Shown here piece after piece: positions 1-5,791 of a DNA stretch of 8,872 nt. Every line of letters starts with the position of its first letter. Position 1 is the first letter of the stretch. Both the position numbers and the translations under genes were made by a program. The notes below the pieces were generated by a model. It had not been told where the DNA came from, made no database searches, and saw only the letters and a list, made by a program, of their open reading frames with translations. The stretch comes from JALZEG01 sp036258555 (lineage in GTDB: Bacteria; Actinomycetota; CADDZG01; WHSQ01), in contig DATADL010000366.1 of NCBI GenBank assembly GCA_036258555.1, forward strand, positions 1-8,872, read 5' to 3'.

Positions 1-107
1 GTCTTCTTGACCGCCGTCTTCTTCGAAGTGGACTTCGCGACGGGCTTGCGCGCCGTGCTCTTCGAGTGCGCCGCTGTCTTCTTAGCGGGCTTCTTGGCCG
101 GGCTCAT
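1..107 (-). CDS. Lys/Ala-rich N-terminus of a protein running off the left edge (possibly DksA/TraR-like)
   Basis: Only the first 35 codons are visible, starting from an ATG at 107 and reading leftward without a stop. The peptide begins MSPAKKPAKK and continues with repeated KK, AKS and KKTA units, so it is strongly basic, low in complexity and probably disordered. Such tails bind nucleic acid in histone H1-like proteins, and similar Lys/Ala N-terminal extensions occur on actinobacterial TraR/DksA-type zinc-finger proteins encoded next to ileS. From memory of that neighbourhood, a DksA/TraR-like protein is my first guess and a histone-like protein the second; the visible part cannot decide. 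The gene is divergent from ileS across a 73-nt gap. No Shine-Dalgarno sequence precedes the ATG, and a -10-like TATCGT lies 9 nt upstream. Codon use fits the neighbours. That this stretch is coding is fairly safe; its function is not. Confidence 0.62.
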   Translation of the reverse strand, partial: MSPAKKPAKKTAAHSKSTARKPVAKSTSKKTAVKK

Positions 108-116
108 GGGCGCGGG

Positions 117-122
117 ACGATA
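117..122 (-). promoter_or_regulatory. Possible -10 element of the left-edge gene
   Basis: Read on the minus strand this is TATCGT, which keeps the T1, A2 and T6 positions of a -10 hexamer. It lies 9 nt before the ATG at 107. That would give a transcript with almost no leader, which agrees with the absence of a ribosome binding site. No good -35 is visible. Weak evidence alone, but the same arrangement recurs in the window. Confidence 0.3.
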
Positions 123-167
123 GCACACCGTCACGGCGAACAGTCACGTCCTCGGGCGGCACCCGGC

Positions 168-173
168 TAACCT
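168..173 (+). promoter_or_regulatory. Probable -10 element of ileS (leaderless)
   Basis: TAACCT fits the TANNNT form of actinobacterial -10 hexamers. It ends 7 nt before the ileS ATG, so initiation at the usual distance would start the RNA at or within a base of the A of the start codon. No purine-rich Shine-Dalgarno sequence lies between 160 and 180, which supports leaderless expression. No convincing -35 is seen. The copy of GTCACG at 143-148 is too weak to call. Confidence 0.45.
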
Positions 174-180
174 GTGGCCC

Positions 181-3100
181 ATGTCGAAGCGCACCTACAG
201 ACCCGTCGACCCGCACGTCTCGTGGCCCGACATGGAGGCCGCCGTCGCCGCGCGCTGGCGTGACCACGACGTCTTCCACCGGACCCTGCAGGTCCGGGAG
301 GGCGCGCCCGAGTGGGTCTTCTACGACGGGCCCCCGACCGCGAACAACCTCCCCGGCATCCACCACGTCGAGCCCCGGGCCTTCAAGGACGTCTACTGCC
401 GGTTCCAGGTCATGCGCGGGCGCTACGTGCACCGCAAGGCCGGATGGGACTGCCACGGCCTCCCGGTCGAGATCGAGGTCGAGAAGAGCCTCGGCATCAC
501 CCAGAAGCGGGAGATCGAGGAGAAGGTCGGCATCGAGGAGTTCACCCGGCTGTGCCGCGAGTCGGTCCAGCGCTACGTCGACGACCACGCCCGCCTGACC
601 GACCGGATCGGCTACTGGGTCGACCAGGACAACGCCTACTGGACGATGTCCCGGGACTACGTCGAGAGCGTCTGGTGGATCCTCAAGCAGATCTGGGACA
701 AGGGGCTTCTCGAAGAGGACTTCAAGGTCGTCCCCTACTGCCCCCGCTGCGAGACCGCGCTGTCCTCGCACGAGCAGCACCAAACGGACGCGTACCGGGA
801 CGTGGTCGACCCCTCGGTCTACGTGCGCTTCCCGCTCGCGGCCGACCCGTCGACCGCGCTCCTCGTCTGGACGACGACGCCGTGGACGCTGCTGTCGAAC
901 ATGGCCGCCGCGGTGGGGCCGGACGTCACGTACGCGCGCGTCGCCGACCCCGGGGTCGAGGGCGGCTCGCTGATCCTCGCCCGCGGGCGCGTCGACGCCC
1001 TGCTCGGGGAGGGGGCCGAAGTGCTCGAGGAGATCGACGGCGGGGACCTCGTCGGACGCATCTACTCGCCCCCGTTCGGCTTCGTCGACGGCGGCGAGAC
1101 CGGCCATCGCGTCCGGCCCGGAGAGTTCGTCACGACCGACGACGGCACTGGGATCGTCCACCTCGCGCCCTACGGCGAGGCGGACATGGAGGTCGCGAAG
1201 CGCGACGGTCTCCCGATCGTCGGCATGATCGACGCGTCGGGCAAGGTCGTGGCCCGCGGCGAGCCGTTCGCCGGGTTGTGGGTGAAGGACGCCGACCCGA
1301 AGATCATCGAGGACCTCGACGCGCGGGGGCTTCTCTTCAAGGCGGAGGACTACGAGCACGCGTACCCCCATTGCTGGCGGTGCCGCACGCCGCTCCTCTA
1401 CTACCCGCGCAAGGACTGGTACGTCCGCACCTCGCAGATCAGGGCCGAGCTCCAGGCGAGCAACGAGGACACGAACTGGCAGCCGCCGACGATCAAGCAC
1501 GGCCGCTTCGGCGACTGGCTCGCGAACAACGTCGACTGGTCGCTGTCGCGCGACCGGTACTGGGGGACGCCGCTGCCGGTGTGGAGGTGCGACGCGGGCC
1601 ACGCGACGTGCGTCGGCTCGCTGGCGGAGCTCGCCGAGCACGCGGGCCGCGACCTCGAGGACCTCGACCCCCACCGTCCCTACGTCGACGAGGTGACGAT
1701 CACGTGTCCCGAGTGCCACGCCGAGGCGCGCCGCGTGAAGAGCGTCATCGACGCGTGGTTCGACTCGGGGTCGATGCCGTTCGGGCAGTGGCACTACCCG
1801 TTCGAGAACGAAGACGTCTTCGAGACGCGCTTCCCCGCGGACTTCATCTCGGAGGCCATCGACCAGACGCGCGGCTGGTTCTACTCGCTGCTCGCGGTCG
1901 CGACGCTCGTCCGCGGCGTCAACTCGTACCGCAACGTCGTGTGCCTCGGCCACATCGTCGACGCCCAGGGCCGGAAGATGTCGAAGTCGCTGGGCAACGT
2001 GATCGACCCGTGGGTCGTCCTCGACGCGCAGGGCGCCGACGCGCTCCGCTGGTACCTGTTGACCTCGGGGTCGCCGTGGTCGGCGCGGCGCGTCTCGGTC
2101 GAGCTGATCGAGGAGACCCTTCGCAAGTACCTGCTGACGCTGTGGAACACGTACTCGTTCTGGGTCACGTACGCCTCTTTGGAGGGGTTCGATCCCGCGG
2201 CGCACGAGCCCGTAACGGACCGTCCGGAGATCGACCGCTGGATCCTCGCCGAGCTCGACGACACCGTCCGTGAGGTCACGGACTCGCTCGTGACGTTCGA
2301 CTGCACGCGCGGTGGGCGGCGCCTGGACCGGTTCGTCGACGACCTCTCGAACTGGTACGTCCGCCGCAGCCGGCGGCGCTTCTGGAGGTCGGCCTCCGAC
2401 GAGGACACGCGCACCGCGTTCCTGACGCTGCACGAGTGCCTCGTGACCGTCGCGAAGCTCTCGGCCCCCTACACGCCGTTCGTCGCCGACGAGATCTACA
2501 CGAACCTCACCGGTGAGGACTCGGTCCACCTGGCCGACTGGCCGGAGCCCGACGGGTTCCGCGCCGACGACGACCTCCGCCGCCGCATGGCGCTGGTCCG
2601 GCGGCTTGTGACCGCGGGGCGGTCCGCCCGCACTGACGCGAAGGTGCGCGTGCGCCAGCCGCTCGCGAAGGCGATCGTCGTGCTGCCCGCGGCCGAGGTC
2701 GACGACCTCGCGGCCCTCGAGGAGCTGCTCGCGGAGGAGCTGAACGTCAAGGAGGTCGAGGTCGCGCGCGGCCTCGCCGAGCTCGTGACCTACACGGTCA
2801 AGCCGAACTTCAAGGCGCTCGGCCCCCGCTTCGGCAAGCAGGTCAAAGACGTCGCCGCGGCGCTGGGGGCCGCCGACGCCCACGACCTCGTCGCCGCGCT
2901 CGAGCGCGACGGCGCGGCGACCCTGGAGGTCGGCGACGAGCACGTCGCGCTGTCGCGCGAGGAGCTCGACGTGCGAGTGTCCGGGCGAGAGGGGTTCTCT
3001 CTCGCGCAGGACGGACCGTACGGCGTGGCGCTCGACCTCGACGTGACCCCCGAGCTCGCCGCGGAGGGGGCCGCGCGCGAGGTCGTGCGGGCCGTACAGG

Positions 3101-3324
3101 ACCTCCGAAAGTCGAGCGGCCTCGCGGTCGAGGACCGGATCGAGCTGTGGCTGTCCACGGACGACGAGGCGGTCGTGGCGGCGCTGCGCCGCCACGGTGA
3201 CTTCGTCGCGCGGGAGGTGCTAGCGGTAAGGACCGAGCTCGCGCCGCCGCCGGACGGCGTCGCCACCGACGACGTGGCCCTAGACGACCAGTCCGTCCGC
3301 GTCGGGCTCCGGAAGTCCGGCTAG
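181..3324 (+). CDS. ileS: Isoleucyl-tRNA synthetase, long type-2 form with a swapped HIGH motif
   Basis: Cytoplasmic class Ia synthetase that joins isoleucine to tRNA-Ile using ATP. At 1047 residues it matches the long IleRS2 type, which resembles eukaryotic enzymes and lacks the C-terminal zinc module of the E. coli type. Visible landmarks are: FYDGPPTANN (47-56) before the ATP-binding signature; GWDCHGLPVE (88-97); the editing domain with WTTTPWTL (230-237) and GTGIVHLAP near 322; AWFDSGS (525-531); KMSKS (599-603); and the anticodon-binding domain with NWYVRRSRRRFW (724-735). The signature that is normally HIGH reads G-I-H-H at 59-62, with first and third residues swapped. That form is known in some IleRS2 enzymes, including actinobacterial ones, and has been linked to mupirocin insensitivity. 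The ATG at 181 is well placed and probably leaderless. The last 45 bp overlap the oppositely oriented receiver gene. The enzyme looks complete and functional. Confidence 0.98.
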   Translation: MSKRTYRPVDPHVSWPDMEAAVAARWRDHDVFHRTLQVREGAPEWVFYDGPPTANNLPGIHHVEPRAFKDVYCRFQVMRGRYVHRKAGWDCHGLPVEIEVEKSLGITQKREIEEKVGIEEFTRLCRESVQRYVDDHARLTDRIGYWVDQDNAYWTMSRDYVESVWWILKQIWDKGLLEEDFKVVPYCPRCETALSSHEQHQTDAYRDVVDPSVYVRFPLAADPSTALLVWTTTPWTLLSNMAAAVGPDVTYARVADPGVEGGSLILARGRVDALLGEGAEVLEEIDGGDLVGRIYSPPFGFVDGGETGHRVRPGEFVTTDDGTGIVHLAPYGEADMEVAKRDGLPIVGMIDASGKVVARGEPFAGLWVKDADPKIIEDLDARGLLFKAEDYEHAYPHCWRCRTPLLYYPRKDWYVRTSQIRAELQASNEDTNWQPPTIKHGRFGDWLANNVDWSLSRDRYWGTPLPVWRCDAGHATCVGSLAELAEHAGRDLEDLDPHRPYVDEVTITCPECHAEARRVKSVIDAWFDSGSMPFGQWHYPFENEDVFETRFPADFISEAIDQTRGWFYSLLAVATLVRGVNSYRNVVCLGHIVDAQGRKMSKSLGNVIDPWVVLDAQGADALRWYLLTSGSPWSARRVSVELIEETLRKYLLTLWNTYSFWVTYASLEGFDPAAHEPVTDRPEIDRWILAELDDTVREVTDSLVTFDCTRGGRRLDRFVDDLSNWYVRRSRRRFWRSASDEDTRTAFLTLHECLVTVAKLSAPYTPFVADEIYTNLTGEDSVHLADWPEPDGFRADDDLRRRMALVRRLVTAGRSARTDAKVRVRQPLAKAIVVLPAAEVDDLAALEELLAEELNVKEVEVARGLAELVTYTVKPNFKALGPRFGKQVKDVAAALGAADAHDLVAALERDGAATLEVGDEHVALSREELDVRVSGREGFSLAQDGPYGVALDLDVTPELAAEGAAREVVRAVQDLRKSSGLAVEDRIELWLSTDDEAVVAALRRHGDFVAREVLAVRTELAPPPDGVATDDVALDDQSVRVGLRKSG

Positions 3325-3684
3325 CGACAGGCGTCCGAGCCGCACGACCTCGCCGAGGTCGGGCAGCTCGCCCTTGAGGAACCAGTGGTCCGCCCATTCG
3401 GGCGTGCCCTGCAGCACCCCCGAGAACGCCACGATGCGGACGTTGGGGTTGTCGAGCCGGATCTGCCGGGCGGCGCCGCCTCCGTCGAGGACCGGCATCC
3501 AGTAGTCGAGCAGGACGACGTCGGGCGTCCACTCACGGCAGAGCGCGACCGCGTCGACGCCGTTGGCGGCCTCCCGGACCTCGCCGACCCCGTCCTCGTG
3601 GCAGAGCGCGACGCGCAGGAAGCTGCGGATTCCGTCGTCGTCGTCGGCGATCAACACGTTGACTGGTCTCACTGCGCCGCGCAT
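3280..3684 (-). CDS. Stand-alone response-regulator receiver (REC) protein
   Basis: A 134-residue CheY-like receiver with no output domain. All switch residues are present: the acidic cluster D14-D17, phospho-acceptor D60 in VVLLDYWMP, S88 in AFSGV and K104 in FLKGE. It should be phosphorylated by a histidine kinase and act through protein contacts; no kinase is encoded in the window, so it is an orphan here. The ATG at 3684 has AAGGG directly against it, too close to serve it. A GTG four codons in (3672) has the same purine run 10 nt upstream and would give MRPVNVLIADDDD, a typical REC start, so the true start may be 3672. The C-terminus is convergent with ileS and shares its last 45 bp. It lies downstream of divIVA and the small membrane gene on the same strand, separated by an 87-nt gap. 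A link to division or polar growth is only inferred from position. Confidence 0.9.
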   Translation of the reverse strand: MRGAVRPVNVLIADDDDGIRSFLRVALCHEDGVGEVREAANGVDAVALCREWTPDVVLLDYWMPVLDGGGAARQIRLDNPNVRIVAFSGVLQGTPEWADHWFLKGELPDLGEVVRLGRLSLAGLPEPDADGLVV

Positions 3685-3740
3685 CCCTTCGAGGCGGGGG
3701 GTCTCTGGCAGCGAGTTTGAGGGACCGGCCTTAGTGGCGG

Positions 3741-3769
3741 AATAAGCAAAACACGCACGGGTGACCGTG
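3741..3769 (-). terminator. Weak hairpin with T-rich tail after the small membrane gene
   Basis: On the minus strand CACGG-TCAC-CCGTG forms a 5-bp stem with a 4-nt loop. Three bases later comes GTTTTGCTTATT, an unusually T-rich stretch for this DNA. It begins 2 nt after the stop codon of the small membrane protein and precedes the receiver gene. The stem is short, so termination may be partial. The AT-rich stretch could instead be part of the receiver gene's promoter. Confidence 0.35.
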
Positions 3770-3771
3770 GA

Positions 3772-3945
3772 TCAGTCGTCGTCGCGATCCCCGGCGCGGG
3801 CGGCGGCAACGAGCAGTAGCGCAGCGAACCCGCTGGCCAGGAGCGACACCCACACCAGCGCGGGGTCGTTCGTGTTCCAGCCGAGGACGAGCGTCACTGC
3901 GGCCCCCACGGCGAGGAGGGCCGCACCCCCCACGAGGATCGTCAT
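3772..3945 (-). CDS. Small two-helix membrane protein downstream of divIVA (57 aa)
   Basis: This short ORF runs from ATG at 3945 to TGA at 3772 and encodes 57 residues. It has two hydrophobic segments, about residues 3-21 (MTILVGGAALL onward) and 29-49 (ALVWVSLLASGFAALLL). They are joined by a polar turn, GWNTNDP (22-28). The tail is charged and acidic, RAGDRDDD. The layout predicts a helical hairpin in the membrane; residues alone do not fix which side the termini face. It starts 24 nt after the divIVA stop on the same strand, so cotranscription with divIVA is likely. No strong Shine-Dalgarno is seen, only GTGGG about 3 nt before the ATG. I do not recognise a named family. Evidence that it is real is the clean hydrophobic pattern with soluble ends, the tight spacing, and the lack of any better ORF in the 285-bp gap between divIVA and the receiver gene. 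Small membrane proteins are often missed by length cut-offs. Confidence 0.72.
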   Translation of the reverse strand: MTILVGGAALLAVGAAVTLVLGWNTNDPALVWVSLLASGFAALLLVAAARAGDRDDD

Positions 3946-3969
3946 CGGCCCACGACGCGAGGCGGGGGG

Positions 3970-4932
3970 CTAGCCCTCGTCCCTCCAGAAGAGCCCGCGC
4001 ATCCCGCGGCGCGCGCCTCCGGCTTCCGCCGGTGCGTTCCCCGCCCCGTTCGAGTCACCGTCCGGGAGCGTCACGACGCGGGAGGTCTCGCCGGCGGTCG
4101 AGTCGTCGACCAGACCGGGCCGAGCGGCCCCGTTGGCGCCCGCGACGGGTCCGGACGATCCCGGGCCGCCCTCCGGGACGGCGTCCTGCCCGGCGGACTC
4201 CGCCGGGGCATCCTTTCCTGCGGGTCCTGCGGGGTCCGCCGGGGTCTCACCAGACACCCCGTCCTCCCCGGCCGGCTCGCCGGCGCTTTCCGCCGGCGGC
4301 GTCGCGCCCTCCGGCGAGGTCGGCCCGGGCTCGTGGGGCGCGCCCGCCTCGGGCGGCGAACCCTCCGGCGGCCCGGTCCCCGAGCGCGCCGCGGGCCCGA
4401 GGATCTCCGGCGGGGGGCCGACGATCTCGAGCCCCTGGAGCGCCTGCGCCTGCTGGTCGAGGAAGCCCTTGATGCGGTTCTTCAGCTCGTTCTCGAGCCC
4501 CTGCAGCCTCTCGATGTTCGCGTCGAGCTCGGCCCGCCGCCGCTCGTGCTCGCGCTCCGCCTCGAGCGTCTTCCGCCGGGCCTCGGCCTCGGCCGTCTGC
4601 ACGCGCTCGTTCGCCTGCTCGATCGACCGCCGGGCGCGCTCCTCGGCTTCCGTGATGAGGTCGCTGGCCTTGGCCTTGGCCGTCGCGATGGCCTCCTCCG
4701 CGGCCTGCTGCGCACTCACGAGGGTCTTCTTGAGCATCTCCTCGGTGTCGCGGCTGGCGGCGACGGCCGAGTCGAGCTCGTCGACGCGCGTCTGGAGCGC
4801 AGCGTTCTCGCGCTGGACGCGGTCGAGGACCTCGGCGACGCGGTCGAGGAAGTCGTCGACCTCCTCCTGGTTGTAGCCGCGCCAGGCGTCGTGGAACTGC
4901 TTCTCGTGGATGTCGCGGGCCGTCAGGTCCAT
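3970..4932 (-). CDS. divIVA: DivIVA / Wag31-type polar growth and septum-site protein
   Basis: 320 residues. DivIVA proteins bind curved membrane at poles and septa and recruit cell-wall synthesis machinery; in actinobacteria they direct polar elongation. The N-terminal lipid-binding domain is clear: MDLTARDIHEKQF then WRGYNQEEVDDFLDRV (17-32). R18 matches the membrane-inserting Arg of B. subtilis DivIVA, while W17 replaces the usual Phe. Residues about 30-165 are a long charged coiled coil (Glu/Arg/Ala-rich heptads) that would drive oligomerisation. About 172-305 are low-complexity Pro/Gly/Ala/Glu/Ser, surely disordered. The protein ends in a distinct basic-aromatic tail, RRGMRGLFWRDEG (308-320), which may be a partner- or membrane-binding peptide. 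The ATG at 4932 has no Shine-Dalgarno but a -10-like extended element 6 nt upstream. It follows yggT by 49 nt and precedes the small membrane gene by 24 nt. Identity is secure; the role of the tail is inference. Confidence 0.95.
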   Translation of the reverse strand: MDLTARDIHEKQFHDAWRGYNQEEVDDFLDRVAEVLDRVQRENAALQTRVDELDSAVAASRDTEEMLKKTLVSAQQAAEEAIATAKAKASDLITEAEERARRSIEQANERVQTAEAEARRKTLEAEREHERRRAELDANIERLQGLENELKNRIKGFLDQQAQALQGLEIVGPPPEILGPAARSGTGPPEGSPPEAGAPHEPGPTSPEGATPPAESAGEPAGEDGVSGETPADPAGPAGKDAPAESAGQDAVPEGGPGSSGPVAGANGAARPGLVDDSTAGETSRVVTLPDGDSNGAGNAPAEAGGARRGMRGLFWRDEG

Positions 4933-4938
4933 ACGGGG

Positions 4939-4947
4939 AGTATCGCA
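4939..4947 (-). promoter_or_regulatory. Probable extended -10 promoter of divIVA (leaderless)
   Basis: On the minus strand this reads TGCGATACT: a TGN extension followed by the hexamer GATACT, with A2 and T6 present. The hexamer ends 6 nt before the divIVA ATG, predicting RNA that starts at the start codon. No ribosome binding site is present in the yggT-divIVA gap, which supports this. No -35 match was found, and an extended -10 can work without one. Confidence 0.5.
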
Positions 4948-4981
4948 CCGGGGCGGCGGAAAGAGCCGGTTTCGCGCGCCC

Positions 4982-5239
4982 CTAACAGCCGATCCCGCGG
5001 CGGACGATCGACAGGATGATGAAGATGAAGATCGGCGAGAGGTCGAGGCCCCCGACCGCGGGGATGTACCGCCGGAAGAAGCCCATGATCGGCGCGGTGA
5101 GGTCGTAGACCACGCGGATCGCGGGCGACATCCCGGGCGGCGGCGACCAGAACATCGTCACCCACGACAGGACGATCCGCACGAACAGGATCAGCGTGTA
5201 GAGGGTGAGCGCGATGCACAGGATCTCGAGCGGCTCCAC
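4982..5239 (-). CDS. yggT: YggT family small membrane protein
   Basis: 85 residues, a normal length for a single-repeat YGGT protein. Two membrane segments are evident, about 5-30 (ILCIALTLYTLILFVRIVLSW) and 66-80 (DLSPIFIFIILSIV). The family core is present: RIVLSW (21-26), a Pro-rich turn, YDLTAPI (45-51), RRYIPAVGGLDLSPI (56-70). YggT proteins sit in the cytoplasmic membrane; a precise biochemical role is not established, though the gene is conserved beside sepF and divIVA in Gram-positive bacteria, pointing to envelope growth or division. The start is GTG at 5239, supported by AGAGGA 8 nt upstream. That site overlaps the sepF stop codon, and the genes are 12 nt apart, so translation is probably coupled to sepF. 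Nothing is truncated. Confidence 0.92.
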   Translation of the reverse strand: MEPLEILCIALTLYTLILFVRIVLSWVTMFWSPPPGMSPAIRVVYDLTAPIMGFFRRYIPAVGGLDLSPIFIFIILSIVRRGIGC

Positions 5240-5247
5240 GGCCCCGG

Positions 5248-5253
5248 TCCTCT
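5248..5253 (-). promoter_or_regulatory. Ribosome binding site of yggT
   Basis: AGAGGA on the minus strand, 8 nt before GTG at 5239. It shares bases with the sepF stop codon TAG (5252-5254). It decides the GTG start and suggests that sepF and yggT are translated from one message. Confidence 0.6.
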
Positions 5254-5743
5254 AGGCCTGCTTGAAGAAGCCGCGCTCCTCGAGGAAGCGCTGTCTCTCC
5301 TCCGCCGAGACCTGCACGCCCGGAGGCGTGATCAGGATCACGTTCTCGCCGGCGGGCTGGATGCCGCCGCCCATGCCGTACGCGAGCCCGCTCGCGAAGT
5401 CGATCAGGCGCTGGCGCTCGCGCGCCTCGGCGGAGTGGAGGTTCATCAGTACCGAGAAGCCCTCGCGGAACTTGTCGCCGACCTCCTGGGCGTCGGCCTT
5501 GAACTGCGTCGGCGTCACGAGGTGGAAGCGGGCCTGGGGCTGGGTCGGGATCGGGCGCACGACGGCGTCGCGCCGGGGGGCGAAGGCGTCGTCGGGCTCG
5601 CGGGAGGCCTGCGCGGCGGCGGCGCGGCGCGACTGCTTGCGCCGAGGCTCGTCCTCCTCGTGCTCCTCGTACGCGTACTCGTCCAGCTCGTCGTCCTCGA
5701 CCAATCCGAGGTAGATGAGCGTCTTCCTCCACACGCCGGCCAT
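5252..5743 (-). CDS. sepF: SepF, membrane anchor of the FtsZ ring
   Basis: 163 residues with the full SepF plan. Residues 1-15 (MAGVWRKTLIYLGLV) form the amphipathic membrane-targeting helix. An acidic then basic disordered linker runs to about 70. The dimerising, FtsZ-binding core is about 72-145, including TPTQFKADAQEVGDKFREG (77-95), an FASGLAYGMGGGIQ turn (116-129) and VILITPPGV (135-143). The protein ends in ERGFFKQA, near the usual FF-containing end. In actinobacteria SepF substitutes for FtsA in tethering FtsZ filaments to the membrane through the FtsZ C-terminal peptide, which is intact in this window's FtsZ. The ATG at 5743 has no Shine-Dalgarno, but TATCCT lies 8 nt upstream, suggesting its own leaderless promoter in the 48-nt gap after yggS. 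yggT follows 12 nt later. Confidence 0.96.
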   Translation of the reverse strand: MAGVWRKTLIYLGLVEDDELDEYAYEEHEEDEPRRKQSRRAAAAQASREPDDAFAPRRDAVVRPIPTQPQARFHLVTPTQFKADAQEVGDKFREGFSVLMNLHSAEARERQRLIDFASGLAYGMGGGIQPAGENVILITPPGVQVSAEERQRFLEERGFFKQA

Positions 5744-5751
5744 GGCGCGAC

Positions 5752-5757
5752 AGGATA
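5752..5757 (-). promoter_or_regulatory. Probable -10 element of sepF (leaderless)
   Basis: TATCCT on the minus strand is a good TANNNT hexamer and lies 8 nt before the sepF ATG. No ribosome binding site separates them. It would let sepF-yggT be expressed independently of pgeF-yggS. A -35 is not obvious. Confidence 0.48.
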
Positions 5758-5791
5758 TCCCGGACCGGAGCCGACGAGTCGGGCGGGCAGC

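Noticed and set aside
1..107. The AAG/GCG-rich stretch as a DNA repeat array
   Set aside because: The periodicity is that of Lys/Ala codons in an open frame with varied codons, not a nucleotide repeat.
312..2273. A 653-codon frame within ileS on the same strand
   Set aside because: Its translation is Arg/Pro/Gly-rich and is a plain frame-shifted shadow of ileS.
82..3195. A 1037-codon open frame antisense to ileS
   Set aside because: Its product is an Arg/Val/Asp/Leu-rich low-complexity string with no recognisable domain. Long open antisense frames are expected opposite high-GC genes because of third-position bias. ileS itself is unambiguous.
3385..3720. Plus-strand frame opposite the receiver gene
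   Set aside because: The minus-strand receiver has every REC switch residue. The plus-strand product has no recognisable features.
3761..3973. Plus-strand frame opposite the small membrane gene
   Set aside because: Its product is Ser/Arg/Ala-rich without structure, while the minus-strand reading gives two clean membrane helices and operon-like spacing.
4133..4876. Ser/Ala-rich plus-strand frame opposite divIVA
   Set aside because: It is the antisense of the coiled coil and linker of a clear DivIVA, so its composition follows from that gene.
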